Shown here: positions 26,485 through 34,637 of the stretch, in pieces
How positions within the stretch are numbered: position 1 is the stretch's first letter
How the letters are laid out: the number at the start of each line of letters is the position of its first letter
NCBI GenBank assembly: GCA_024641985.1
Contig: JAHEBZ010000002.1
Location: forward strand, 62,001-126,000
Length of the DNA: 64,000 nucleotides
Direction of reading: 5' to 3'
Origin: Rhodoluna sp.
GTDB taxonomy: Bacteria; Actinomycetota; Actinomycetes; Actinomycetales; Microbacteriaceae
Position numbers and translations under genes: made by a program
Notes under the pieces: generated by a model
The model's input: only the letters and a program-made list of their open reading frames with translations
The model's database searches: none
What the model was told of the DNA's origin: nothing

Positions 26485-26970
26485 ATGCAAACAGATTTAG
26501 CAAAGGCAACGGTGGAACCAAACTCAGGGAATTGTTCGATTGCTCGGTCGCTCGAGATTGTCGGTGACAAATGGACTTTGCTTATTCTGCGCGAGGCTTG
26601 GTATGGGGTCGCGAGGTTTTCGGATTTTGAGAAGAGGCTTGGCTGCCCAAGGAACTTGCTGTCTGAGCGCCTAAAAATGCTAGTCAGAGAAGGGGTTATG
26701 AGAGCACAGGAATATCACGATCCCGGCTCCAGAGTGCGCCAAGAATACGTCCTAACTTCCAAAGGGCAAGAGTTGCTTCCAGTTGCCGTCGCGCTGATGA
26801 ATTGGGGTGACAAGTACCTGGCAGATGAGAGTGGGCCCCCAATTTTGTTGAAGCATGTTGGCTGCGACCAATCAATAAAAGCCGAGCTCGTTTGCGAGGC
26901 TGCCCATGCTGTCGAGGATGGTCAGGTCGTTGTCGAACGGGGACCTGCATTTTTGTCTCGAAGCAAATAG
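26485..26970 (+). CDS. HxlR-family transcriptional regulator
   Basis: Winged helix-turn-helix regulator of 161 residues. The HxlR signature CSIARSLEIVGDKWTLLILRE is visible from about residue 12 (split here: CSIARSLEIVG, then DKWTLLILRE), with the recognition helix in CPRNLLSERLKML. Cys12 is at the position of the redox-sensing cysteine of some members (YodB, QorR type). HxlR proteins commonly repress a divergent oxidoreductase gene and release on quinones or electrophiles, matching the neighbour here. The C-terminal 45 residues extend past the usual domain. Leaderless start. Part of the tRNA-Ser island. Confidence 0.9.
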   Translation: MQTDLAKATVEPNSGNCSIARSLEIVGDKWTLLILREAWYGVARFSDFEKRLGCPRNLLSERLKMLVREGVMRAQEYHDPGSRVRQEYVLTSKGQELLPVAVALMNWGDKYLADESGPPILLKHVGCDQSIKAELVCEAAHAVEDGQVVVERGPAFLSRSK

Positions 26971-27083
26971 AAAATGCCCCTTACCTAAGTCAAGGGCAGG
27001 CGAATGGGCGGCACGCGCTAAGGCTCAGCTTCTCAACGTTAGCCTCAAAGTGGATCCCGAAAATACATTTCTACGCCTTCTTT

Positions 27084-27650
27084 CTACGCCATTCGCGCTT
27101 CGCGAATGAACCAGAAATAGGTGTAGAGAAACATGAGCCTCTGGAACAAACCGGCAAGATCTGGATAAAGGAGCGACGCTAAGGGCAAGAATGTTGCTGC
27201 CGATGCGAGGAGAAATGCAAGTGCCCCATCGGTCTTGGTTACGTTGGTTTTTCGAAGGCCAAGAGCCAAAGCGCCAAGCACGACTATCGCCATGGCAGAA
27301 GCGAGCGCCGAATGGATGATCGACTCAGCTACGTCGAAAGGGGCGGCTGACACCCAAGATTTGGTGGAGAAGAAGGCAGATAGACACCACATAGTTCCGA
27401 ATAGCGCCATCGAGAATTTTGCGGTGGTACTCCAGACTCGCCACTTGAGTGCCGTAACTAAAAGGACGCCTGTCCCCGAAAGAAAAAGAGTCGATCTTCC
27501 AAGCCAAGCGTTGGCTACGCCTTGACCACCGGTTTCGCTGATCGAGTTCTGGAGCCACGAGTAACCAGCATCCATGGCCGAAGGAGTGAGGAGCACTCCT
27601 AAAGCGGCAAGCATGATTGCGGCAATAGCGAAGGAGCGGATTTGCTTCAT
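27084..27650 (-). CDS. DUF998 membrane protein
   Basis: Integral membrane protein of 188 residues with about six hydrophobic helices and the DUF998 pattern SISETGG after helix 1. The family has no known function. No ribosome-binding site is clear; the ATG at 27650 is the only good start near the first helix. It lies between the HxlR gene (convergent) and the tRNA-Ser trailer, in the accessory island. Confidence 0.75.
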   Translation of the reverse strand: MKQIRSFAIAAIMLAALGVLLTPSAMDAGYSWLQNSISETGGQGVANAWLGRSTLFLSGTGVLLVTALKWRVWSTTAKFSMALFGTMWCLSAFFSTKSWVSAAPFDVAESIIHSALASAMAIVVLGALALGLRKTNVTKTDGALAFLLASAATFLPLASLLYPDLAGLFQRLMFLYTYFWFIREARMA

Positions 27651-27669
27651 GAATTAACTCTAAAACGAC

Positions 27670-27698
27670 AAAAGCCCCAGATCGCTCTGGGGCCTTTT
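27670..27698 (-). terminator. Terminator after tRNA-Ser
   Basis: GCCCCAG/CTGGGGC stem with a 6-nt loop; T runs on both strands. On the minus strand it lies downstream of tRNA-Ser(GGA). Confidence 0.75.
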
Positions 27699-27759
27699 CA
27701 CTGTCTCATTAGTGAACACCCGACATTTTTAGGTGTCGGAGCTTCTCTTCGCCTTGCGG
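27695..27759. repeat. Island-flanking direct repeat, right copy (tRNA-Ser trailer)
   Basis: 63 of 65 positions match 24868-24932. It lies between the tRNA-Ser 3' end and its terminator and includes a CCGACA/TGTCGG hairpin. A CCTTGCGG octamer at its end recurs at the tRNA 3' end (27803-27810). Confidence 0.85.
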
Positions 27760-27807
27760 GGCTGCGGTCACCGTGTCGGCAGAATTTGCCGACTCGCTCA
27801 GACCTTG

Positions 27808-27892
27808 CGGAGAATATGGGATTCGAACCCATGAGGGCTTGCACCCAACCAACTTTCCAAGCTGGCGCCATAGGCCACTAGGCGAATTCTCC
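27808..27892 (-). tRNA. tRNA-Ser(GGA)
   Basis: 85-nt class II tRNA read on the minus strand. Acceptor stem GGAGAAT/ATTCTCC, anticodon loop TTGGAAA giving anticodon GGA (reads UCC/UCU), a long variable arm, and the T loop TTCGAAT. The 3' CCA is not encoded. Its 3' half is the likely target of the adjacent island. Confidence 0.95.
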
Positions 27893-27980
27893 TGGAACTC
27901 GAGGCCTTGCCCCGAGATAACATTCTGAGTTTAGTTGACTATGTCGATTAACGATTTCAAAGGTTGGTGCGACCAACGGC

Positions 27981-27986
27981 TAAACT
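27981..27986 (+). promoter_or_regulatory. -10 box of the SRP RNA promoter
   Basis: TAAACT ending 7 nt before the predicted 5' end of the SRP RNA. No convincing -35 box. Confidence 0.45.
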
Positions 27987-27993
27987 AATACCG

Positions 27994-28086
27994 GACTCCC
28001 CGTGCGGCGTCACCTCGGCCAACTCCCCCAGGATCGAAAGATAGCAAGGGTAACTGGGCTCTGGCGGGTGTGCGGGGAGTCTTTTT
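27994..28086 (+). ncRNA. ffs: Signal recognition particle RNA (4.5S, small type)
   Basis: The ends pair (GACTCCCCG with CGGGGAGTC) and are followed by five T, so the closing stem also acts as terminator. The inner part carries the conserved SRP core: AACTCCCCCAGG, a GAAA tetraloop flanked by ATC/GAT, and AGCAAGGGTAACTGGG. The location directly upstream of dnaX and near tRNA-Ser is the usual actinobacterial one. It binds Ffh and targets membrane proteins to the translocon. Confidence 0.9.
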
Positions 28087-28114
28087 ATTTGCCTGAATTG
28101 TCAGGGTGAAAGGC

Positions 28115-28120
28115 TAGGCT
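28115..28120 (+). promoter_or_regulatory. -10 box of leaderless dnaX promoter
   Basis: TAGGCT, 6 nt, then the GTG start at 28127. Confidence 0.6.
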
Positions 28121-28126
28121 CTAACT

Positions 28127-29938
28127 GTGGTTACCGCTCTGTATCGTCGCTATCGCCCTGAAACTTTTGCCGAACTAATTGGCCAGTCTCAGGTCACTGC
28201 TCCACTCATGACAGCCCTTCGCACCGACCGGGTCAACCACGCTTATCTTTTTTCTGGCCCACGCGGTTGTGGCAAAACCACCTCGGCTCGCATTTTGGCT
28301 CGTTGCCTCAACTGTGCCGAGGGCCCAACCGACACCCCTTGTGGCAAATGCCCAAGCTGCATCGAGCTATCGCGCGATGGCGGTGGTTCACTCGACGTTG
28401 TCGAAATCGATGCTGCCAGTCACAACGGTGTCGATGATGCTCGTGATCTTCGCGAACGAGCCATCTTTGCGCCTGCCCGCGATCGATTCAAAATTTTCAT
28501 CCTCGATGAGGCCCACATGGTCACGCCTCAGGGTTTCAACGCATTGCTAAAAATCGTCGAAGAGCCACCGGCCCACGTCAAGTTCATTTTTGCAACTACC
28601 GAACCCGAAAAGGTCATCGGCACTATTCGCTCGCGCACACACCACTATCCCTTCCGTCTTGTTCCACCGGCTCAAATGCTCGAATACCTCGAGTCGCTCT
28701 GCGCCAGCGAAGGCGTAAACGTTGCTCCAGGCGTTTTGTCGCTGGTGGTGCGCTCGGGTGGTGGCTCGGTTCGCGATTCGCTCTCACTACTCGATCAACT
28801 CATCGCCGGTTCTGAAGGAGCCGAGGGCACCGGTTTCACCGTCGAATACGAACGCGCAGCCGCATTGCTTGGCTTCACCCACGCAACACTGCTCGACGAA
28901 GTAGTCGATGCGTTTGCAATTCGTGATGCCTCAGCGGTCTTCTCATCTGTCGACAAAGTAATTCAAACGGGTCAAGACCCACGTCGATTCGTCGAAGACC
29001 TTCTCGAATACCTCCGCGACCTAATCGTTGTTACCTCGGTTGGCGAGGGTGCTCGCGCAGTGCTACGCGGAATTCCTGAAGATGAACTCGAAAAGATGAC
29101 CACGCAGGCAATAAGTTTTGGTCTCGCCGAGCTCACCCACGCTGCCGAAACTGTGAATCACGCCCTCACCGAAATGTCGGGCGCAACCAGCCCTAAGCTT
29201 CACCTCGAATTGATGTGCGCCAAAGTCTTGGTTCCATCAAGCGATCAAACCGAAGTTGGTTCGCTGGCTCGCATCGAACGCCTTGAGCGCCGCATCGGCA
29301 TGGGCGGCGCTGCGCCTGCTACAGCCGCACCTGCTGCTACAGCCGCACCTTCTGCTCCAGTTGCTCAAAAGCCACTTCCAGAAGTTCTTCCGGTTACCGA
29401 GGCGATTCAGGTTGTGCCAGGTGCAGTTACCACCCAGCAGTTCAAAGACTCATGGGCCGAAATCTTAACCTTGGTCAACAAGGCATCTAAGTCAGCCTGG
29501 ATGGTTGCCTTCTCGTTGAGTGTGATCGATTTCACCGACGACGTGTTGACTCTGAAATTCATGAGTCAAAAAGACCTTGAATCTCTGAAAAACTCGGCGG
29601 GGGCAAGCGATGTTCTTCGCAACGCCATATTTGATGTTCTGGGTGTGCAGGTAAAGTTCAAGCCACTCGTTGCCGAAGCGCCACCAACTCAGCCGATCAA
29701 AGTTGTCGAGGCTGTAAAACCCGAACCAGTTCGCAAAACTGAAACCAAGCCCACGGCAGAGGCGGCCCCCGAGCAAGCAAGAGAGCCCGAGCCAACAAGA
29801 GAGCCCGAGCCAACAAGAGAGCCAGCGGCAAAGTCTCGCAACTCGGGCATGGCCGATGAATCTGCGCGCTATGGCGAATCGCTCCTTCGTGAAATGCTTG
29901 GCGCCGAGCCAATTCAAGATAAAAACGGTGGCCGCTAA
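28127..29938 (+). CDS. dnaX: DNA polymerase III subunit tau/gamma
   Basis: Clamp-loader ATPase of the replicative polymerase, 603 residues. Walker A GPRGCGKTT is at residues 45-53, the four-cysteine zinc module runs from CLNC to CGKCPSC (about 63-82), and the Walker B/DEAH box DEAHMV is near 126. After the clamp-loader domains an Ala/Pro and Glu/Pro/Thr linker begins, including two tandem 18-bp units at 29783-29818. No A-rich slippery site was seen, so a frameshifted gamma form is not evident. GTG start with a leaderless promoter. It abuts recR with no gap. Confidence 0.96.
   Translation: MVTALYRRYRPETFAELIGQSQVTAPLMTALRTDRVNHAYLFSGPRGCGKTTSARILARCLNCAEGPTDTPCGKCPSCIELSRDGGGSLDVVEIDAASHNGVDDARDLRERAIFAPARDRFKIFILDEAHMVTPQGFNALLKIVEEPPAHVKFIFATTEPEKVIGTIRSRTHHYPFRLVPPAQMLEYLESLCASEGVNVAPGVLSLVVRSGGGSVRDSLSLLDQLIAGSEGAEGTGFTVEYERAAALLGFTHATLLDEVVDAFAIRDASAVFSSVDKVIQTGQDPRRFVEDLLEYLRDLIVVTSVGEGARAVLRGIPEDELEKMTTQAISFGLAELTHAAETVNHALTEMSGATSPKLHLELMCAKVLVPSSDQTEVGSLARIERLERRIGMGGAAPATAAPAATAAPSAPVAQKPLPEVLPVTEAIQVVPGAVTTQQFKDSWAEILTLVNKASKSAWMVAFSLSVIDFTDDVLTLKFMSQKDLESLKNSAGASDVLRNAIFDVLGVQVKFKPLVAEAPPTQPIKVVEAVKPEPVRKTETKPTAEAAPEQAREPEPTREPEPTREPAAKSRNSGMADESARYGESLLREMLGAEPIQDKNGGR
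29783..29818. repeat. 18-bp tandem repeat within dnaX
   Basis: Two perfect 18-bp units (GAGCCCGAGCCAACAAGA) plus partial copies on both sides, encoding Glu-Pro-Glu-Pro-Thr-Arg repeats in the flexible linker of tau. In frame, so copy-number change would not break the gene. Confidence 0.85.
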
Positions 29939-30535
29939 ATGTATGAAGGTGTAGTTCAAGAGTTAATTGACGAACTTGGCCGTTTGCCGGGCATTGGCCC
30001 AAAATCGGCCCAGCGCATTGCCTTTTATCTGCTTCAAACCGAAGACGATCACGCAAAAAAATTGGCACAAGTTCTAAACGAAGTTAAAGAGCGAGTTCGC
30101 TTCTGCGAAATTTGTGGCAACGTAACCGAAGAAACTAAATGCAACATTTGCCGCGATGCTCGCCGAAATCGCACAACAATTTGTGTAGTCGAAGAGTCAA
30201 AAGACGTTCAGGCAATCGAGCGCACTCGCGAGTTTAGGGGTCTTTATCACGTGCTTGGCGGCGCAATCAGCCCAATCGAGGGCATTGGCCCCGATCAACT
30301 GCGCATCAAAGAGTTAATGCAGCGCCTCAGCAACACCGAAATTCAAGAAATCATTATCGCAACCGACCCAAACCTCGAGGGCGAAGCAACCGCCACCTAC
30401 CTAACCCGAATGCTTAGCCCACTTGGCATCACAATTTCACGCCTGGCATCGGGCTTGCCGGTTGGCGGAGACCTCGAATATGCCGACGAGGTTACCTTGG
30501 GCAGAGCATTCGAAGGCCGTCGCACGGTTTCTTAG
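29939..30535 (+). CDS. recR: Recombination mediator RecR
   Basis: DNA-binding protein of the RecFOR recombination-repair pathway, 198 residues, the family length. Order: helix-hairpin-helix ([14 protein letters not shown], about 16-29), C4 zinc finger (CEICGN and CNIC, about 57-72), Toprim domain ([10 protein letters not shown], from about 81) and Walker B-like C-terminus. The ATG follows the dnaX stop without a gap, so the two are translated from one message, as in most bacteria. Confidence 0.97.
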   Translation: MYEGVVQELIDELGRLPGIGPKSAQRIAFYLLQTEDDHAKKLAQVLNEVKERVRFCEICGNVTEETKCNICRDARRNRTTICVVEESKDVQAIERTREFRGLYHVLGGAISPIEGIGPDQLRIKELMQRLSNTEIQEIIIATDPNLEGEATATYLTRMLSPLGITISRLASGLPVGGDLEYADEVTLGRAFEGRRTVS

Positions 30536-30564
30536 TCAAACCCTTATGCCTATTGGGTTATCGG

Positions 30565-30597
30565 ACCGAAATAGGGCCGTTACCAAACCGAAATAGG
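30565..30597. promoter_or_regulatory. Paired direct repeats upstream of lysC
   Basis: ACCGAAATAGG occurs at 30565-30575 and again at 30587-30597, 22 bp apart (two helix turns). They lie just upstream of and next to the TAGACT -10 box, where a regulator could act on the promoter. No known actinobacterial regulator site is recognised. Confidence 0.45.
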
Positions 30598-30600
30598 CAC

Positions 30601-30606
30601 TAGACT
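30601..30606 (+). promoter_or_regulatory. -10 box of the lysC promoter
   Basis: TAGACT with a poor -35 (CGTTAC at 30578-30583, 17-bp spacer). Predicted leader of about 54 nt before the TTG start. Confidence 0.5.
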
Positions 30607-30666
30607 TTTAACTTCTTGGCATTGTCGCCGACCCCCACCCACCCCCGTAATCTCAGGAGAGCACCC

Positions 30667-31947
30667 TTGGCCCTTATCGTGCAGAAGTTTGGCGGATCAT
30701 CCGTTGGCGATGCAGACAAGATCAAGCACGTAGCTCGTCGCGTCATTGAAACGCAGAAGGCCGGCAACCAAGTTGTTGTAGTGGTATCTGCGATGGGTGA
30801 CACTACCGATGAACTTCTCGATCTAGCTAATTCAGTCTCAGACGACCCGAACCAGAGCCCACGCGAGCTAGACATGCTTTTGACTTCGGGTGAGCGCATT
30901 TCAATGTCGCTGTTGGCTATCGCAATCAACGCGCTGGGTGCACAATCTCAATCATTCACCGGTTCACAGGCTGGCATCGTGACCGATAGCGTTCACGGCA
31001 ATGCTCGCATCGCCGAGGTAACCCCCGAGCGCATCCGTGAATCTGTCGACGCCGGCAACATCGCCATCGTTGCTGGTTTTCAGGGTTTCAACCGCGAAAC
31101 CCGCGACATCACAACGCTTGGCCGTGGCGGTTCAGACACCACCGCGGTTGCACTTGCGGCCGGGCTAAACGCCGATCTTTGCGAAATTTACTCAGATGTC
31201 GATGGCGTTTACACCTCAGACCCTCGCGTAATCAAGGGTGCACGCAAGCTCGACGCAATCGACATCGATTCGATGCTCGAACTGGCAGCTGCCGGCGCCA
31301 AAATTTTGCACATCCGCGCTGTCGAATTTGCTCGACGTCACAATGTTGACCTTCGAGTTCGCAGCACTTTTAGCACCGACCCGGGCACCATCGTTTATTC
31401 AGGAAAAGCAGGAGCAGGCATGGAAGAGTCAGTCGTATCAGGCGTAGCAATCGACAAGGGCCAGACCAAGATTATGGTCATCGGCATCCCTGATGTTCCT
31501 GGCAAAGCAGCCGAGCTTTTCACCATCGTTGCAGCTGCCGGCGCAAACATCGACATGATCGTGCAAAACACCCCAACCGGTTCAGATGTTGAGGATGCGG
31601 TTAGCGACATCGGTTTCACCCTGCCTAAATCTGACACCAAAAAGGTTGCGGCTGCCCTCGAAGCCAACAAGGCAAAGCTTGGGTTCCGAGTTGTTGAGGT
31701 CGACGAAGAAATTGGCAAACTCTCGGTGGTTGGCGCAGGCATGCGCACTCACTCGGGCGTTTCGGCAACTCTGTTCTCGGCGTTGGCCAAGGCTGGCATC
31801 AACATCGAAATGATTTCAACCTCTGAGATTCGAATTTCGGTTATCACCAGCGACGACCAAGTTGATTCAGCTGCACGAGCAGTGCACACGGCATTCGGTC
31901 TCGACAGCGAGATCGAAGCCGTTGTTTATGCGGGCACCGGCCGCTAA
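30667..31947 (+). CDS. lysC: Aspartate kinase
   Basis: Phosphorylates aspartate, the committed step to lysine, threonine, methionine and diaminopimelate for the cell wall. 426 residues from a TTG start, chosen because AGGAG lies 7 nt upstream and the protein then begins [15 protein letters not shown], as in relatives; the longer frame from 30616 adds a non-conserved stretch. The kinase domain (1-240) is followed by two ACT domains that bind lysine/threonine as feedback inhibitors. Inside, an ATG at 31420 with GGAG 5 nt upstream can make the separate beta subunit known from Corynebacterium. Followed by asd. Confidence 0.95.
   Translation: MALIVQKFGGSSVGDADKIKHVARRVIETQKAGNQVVVVVSAMGDTTDELLDLANSVSDDPNQSPRELDMLLTSGERISMSLLAIAINALGAQSQSFTGSQAGIVTDSVHGNARIAEVTPERIRESVDAGNIAIVAGFQGFNRETRDITTLGRGGSDTTAVALAAGLNADLCEIYSDVDGVYTSDPRVIKGARKLDAIDIDSMLELAAAGAKILHIRAVEFARRHNVDLRVRSTFSTDPGTIVYSGKAGAGMEESVVSGVAIDKGQTKIMVIGIPDVPGKAAELFTIVAAAGANIDMIVQNTPTGSDVEDAVSDIGFTLPKSDTKKVAAALEANKAKLGFRVVEVDEEIGKLSVVGAGMRTHSGVSATLFSALAKAGINIEMISTSEIRISVITSDDQVDSAARAVHTAFGLDSEIEAVVYAGTGR
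31420..31947 (+). CDS. Aspartate kinase beta subunit (internal in-frame start)
   Basis: In-frame internal start within lysC with its own GGAG at a 5-nt spacing. The product would be 175 residues covering only the ACT regulatory domains, close to the 172-residue beta subunit of Corynebacterium glutamicum, whose kinase is an alpha2-beta2 complex. This is an inference from position and ribosome-binding site. Confidence 0.6.
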   Translation: MEESVVSGVAIDKGQTKIMVIGIPDVPGKAAELFTIVAAAGANIDMIVQNTPTGSDVEDAVSDIGFTLPKSDTKKVAAALEANKAKLGFRVVEVDEEIGKLSVVGAGMRTHSGVSATLFSALAKAGINIEMISTSEIRISVITSDDQVDSAARAVHTAFGLDSEIEAVVYAGTGR

Positions 31948-32022
31948 GGCCAAAACCGCCAAACACTTTGCCTAAATGGGCAACCCAAGCCAAACTTTAA
32001 GCACATCCAGCAAGGAGCACTC

Positions 32023-33087
32023 ATGAGCAAGCCAAACCTAGCCCTAGTCGGCGCCACCGGCGCAGTAGGCACAGTAATGATCGGCATCATCAACAGCCGT
32101 GAAAACATCTGGGGCGAAATTCGATTGATCGCTAGCCCTCGCTCTGCCGGCAAAAAGATCACGGTTCACGGCCAAGAGCTAACCGTTGTTGCTCTTTCGC
32201 CCGAGGCGTTTGATGGCATCGACATTGCAATGTTCGATGTGCCCGACGAAGTGTCAGAGGTTTGGGCGCCAATTGCCGCCGAGCGCGGCGCAGTGGCAGT
32301 CGATAACTCTGGGGCCTTCCGCATGGATGCCGATGTTCCGCTAGTTGTTCCTGAGGTCAACCCAGATCAGGCCAAGAACCGACCTCGTGGCATCATTTCA
32401 AACCCAAACTGCACCACCCTCACCATGATGGCGGCCATGGGCGCCTTGCACGACAAGTGGACTCTAAAAGAATTGGTTGTTTCTAGCTATCAGGCCGTCT
32501 CGGGTGCTGGCGCAGCCGGAATCGATGAGCTTGCAGCCGAACTTGGCGTTGTTGGCCAGAATGCCTCACTAGGTCTGAGCACCGAGGACGTTCGTGCATC
32601 GCTTGCCGCGGCAGGCAACGACCTTTCAAACTCACCTTGGGCTCACCCAATCGCACTAAACGTGATTCCGTTTGCGGGTTCACTCAAGGCCGGCGGTCAC
32701 TCATCAGAAGAGCTAAAGGTTCGCGACGAATCTCGCAAGATTCTTGGCATCAGCGATCTGAAGGTTGCCGCAAGCTGTGTTCGGGTGCCTGTTCAGGTTG
32801 CGCACTCACTAACGGTTCACGCCACCTTTGCCAACCCACTAACCGCCGATGAAGTTCGCGAGGTTTTGGGTCAGCAGCCAACCATCCGTGTGGTTGACGA
32901 ACCCGAAAAGAACCTCTACCCAACCCCGCAAATGGTTGTTGGTCAAGACCCAACATTTGTTGGCCGCATTCGTCAGTCGCTCGATTTCCCTAACAGCATC
33001 GAACTTTTCGTGGTTGGCGATAACCTGCGCAAGGGCGCCGCTCTAAACACCTACGAGATTGCAGAGCTTGTTGCCAAAGAGTTTTAA
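32023..33087 (+). CDS. asd: Aspartate-semialdehyde dehydrogenase
   Basis: Reduces aspartyl phosphate to aspartate semialdehyde with NADPH, second step of the aspartate pathway. 354 residues. Nucleotide-binding motif VGATGAVG at 9-16; the catalytic cysteine is Cys130 in SNPNCTT; the conserved substrate segment [18 protein letters not shown] lies at 96-113. AAGGAG lies 6 nt before the ATG. It follows lysC by 75 nt, the classical lysC-asd operon of actinobacteria. Confidence 0.96.
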   Translation: MSKPNLALVGATGAVGTVMIGIINSRENIWGEIRLIASPRSAGKKITVHGQELTVVALSPEAFDGIDIAMFDVPDEVSEVWAPIAAERGAVAVDNSGAFRMDADVPLVVPEVNPDQAKNRPRGIISNPNCTTLTMMAAMGALHDKWTLKELVVSSYQAVSGAGAAGIDELAAELGVVGQNASLGLSTEDVRASLAAAGNDLSNSPWAHPIALNVIPFAGSLKAGGHSSEELKVRDESRKILGISDLKVAASCVRVPVQVAHSLTVHATFANPLTADEVREVLGQQPTIRVVDEPEKNLYPTPQMVVGQDPTFVGRIRQSLDFPNSIELFVVGDNLRKGAALNTYEIAELVAKEF

Positions 33088-33142
33088 CAAAAACGTAATC
33101 ACTCGCGGCGTTGCCTTATCGGCTTCTAGCAAATTGAGGCGA

Positions 33143-33148
33143 TAGCCT
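33143..33148 (+). promoter_or_regulatory. -10 box of leaderless promoter for the lipoprotein gene
   Basis: TAGCCT, 6 nt, ATG at 33155. Confidence 0.6.
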
Positions 33149-33154
33149 TTGGAT

Positions 33155-33739
33155 ATGAAGAGAGTTTTGACTGCCCTAGCCGCAGCAACACTCATCGTCA
33201 CTCTGGGGGCCTGCACGTCGACACCTGGTGCCGATGGTGCTGCCGCGCCCACCATTTACCCAACTCCAGATCAATCGCTGGTGCCAAAGGCGCCGGCAGC
33301 TGGCCTGGTTGATGTTGATGCTGCAAGTTTTAGCGACGAGTTCGGCGAATACATTTTTAAGGTTGGCGAAGGCCCAACTTGGTGCACAATTAGCCCTGCC
33401 ATTGAGGGCGACACCGCGGGCGGCAACGTAATTTGCGAGCAAAACGAAGCCGCAGCTCTTTACAAACCAATTCCAATCCCAGCAGATTGCGACTACAGCT
33501 TTGGTTATCAAGTTCGATTGATGGGGGTTGCCGGCGCTGTTGAAGGTGCCAAAACCGCCGACTTCACTTGTGCGAGTGGTTTTTATGCCGACCCAAGCAA
33601 TGCGCCTGCTCTGGCGGCCGGGCAACAAATCACAGTCGCACCTTTTCGATGCTTTGTCGAAGATGTGAACGTGCGTTGTGAAAACGAGGGCGGCCAATAT
33701 ATTGCGCTCGGCCCAAAGGTTTGGTCGCTGGGCAACTAG
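33155..33739 (+). CDS. Cysteine-rich secreted lipoprotein, unknown function
   Basis: Unrecognised 194-residue lipoprotein. A basic start and hydrophobic stretch end in the lipobox LGAC, giving the lipid-modified cysteine near residue 20; a Pro/Ala/Thr linker follows. The mature domain has six further cysteines (in WCTI, VICEQ, DCDY, FTCAS, FRCFV and VRCEN), which could form three disulfides outside the membrane. The leaderless promoter decides the start at 33155 rather than a TTG two codons earlier. It ends 4 bp inside the convergent phosphoesterase gene. Confidence 0.7.
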   Translation: MKRVLTALAAATLIVTLGACTSTPGADGAAAPTIYPTPDQSLVPKAPAAGLVDVDAASFSDEFGEYIFKVGEGPTWCTISPAIEGDTAGGNVICEQNEAAALYKPIPIPADCDYSFGYQVRLMGVAGAVEGAKTADFTCASGFYADPSNAPALAAGQQITVAPFRCFVEDVNVRCENEGGQYIALGPKVWSLGN

Positions 33740-34635
33740 TCTTTGGGTTCGAGGGTAATCACTCGAACTTCTGGCCGGCAAGCAAATCTAACCGGTGCAA
33801 AAATCGAGTGCCCAAGGCCAGCAACCACATTCAAAATCATTTTTCGTGAACCAAACGTCCACTCGCTAATGCCCCTTGCGTTTTTAGTTGGCAAATCGCA
33901 GTTGGTGGTCAGAGCACCATAACCAGGCACGCATACTTGCCCGCCGTGGGTGTGGCCAGCAAAAATTACCGATGCCGATGCGTTGGTCATCGCTTCTAAG
34001 ACGCGTAGGTATGGCGCATGGGTAACACCAATCACAAGGCTGCAGTCGCTCAATCGGTTCGACTGATCCCTCAGGCTCGCTAGGTCATCTAAATCATCGT
34101 GTGCGTCGTCAACTCCCATAAACCCCAGAGTGTTGCCCTTCAAAACTATTTGGCCGTCACGATTGTTAAGGTTCAGCCAGCCGGCCGACCTAAAAGCGCC
34201 AACCAATCGTGCTGTGTCGAGTTGCTCTCCGCCGCCACGCTCGGATGGTTTGCGAAGGTAGGCAAGCGGGTTGCGAAGCACCGGCGCAAAATAATCGTTT
34301 GAACCGTTCACAAACACACCCGGTTTTTCGAGCAGGGGAGCCAAAGCTGTTAGAACTGGCCCGATTGCGTTTTTGTGGCCAAGGTTGTCGCCGGTGTTAA
34401 CGACCAGATCAAAATCGAGTTGGCCAAGCGAGCGAACGAATTTAGCTTTGCGTTTTTGCCATGGCGCCAAGTGAATATCGCCGATGTGCAACACCTTGAT
34501 TGGCTGGCTGCCACGCGCAAGCACCTTGATCGATTCACGACGAATCACGAACAGATGACGCTCGATGCCGATGCCCCAAATGGCAGCGGCCCCCACGATG
34601 CCCAAAACCAGCCAAAGCCAACCCAAGGCAGTCAC
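33736..34635 (-). CDS. Membrane-anchored metallophosphoesterase
   Basis: Calcineurin-like phosphoesterase of 299 residues (YkuE-like branch). One N-terminal hydrophobic helix (about 5-22) anchors it to the membrane. Metal-binding boxes appear in order: GDIHLAP, NTGDNLGH, NGSNDYF (Asn-Asp in place of the usual GNHD), GVTHAPY and GHTHGGQV. Substrate unknown; relatives hydrolyze UDP-sugar lipids or phospholipids. It starts with GTG directly after the stop of the class A PBP gene (2-nt gap), so both form one operon and the enzyme may serve envelope metabolism. Confidence 0.87.
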   Translation of the reverse strand: MTALGWLWLVLGIVGAAAIWGIGIERHLFVIRRESIKVLARGSQPIKVLHIGDIHLAPWQKRKAKFVRSLGQLDFDLVVNTGDNLGHKNAIGPVLTALAPLLEKPGVFVNGSNDYFAPVLRNPLAYLRKPSERGGGEQLDTARLVGAFRSAGWLNLNNRDGQIVLKGNTLGFMGVDDAHDDLDDLASLRDQSNRLSDCSLVIGVTHAPYLRVLEAMTNASASVIFAGHTHGGQVCVPGYGALTTNCDLPTKNARGISEWTFGSRKMILNVVAGLGHSIFAPVRFACRPEVRVITLEPKD

Positions 34636-34637
34636 GG

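Noticed and set aside
26974-26998. Terminator after the HxlR gene
   Set aside because: TGCCC/GGGCA arms exist, but the stem has a bulge and no T run follows.
28127-29938. Programmed frameshift in dnaX producing gamma
   Set aside because: No A-rich slippery heptamer followed by a hairpin was seen in the expected region.
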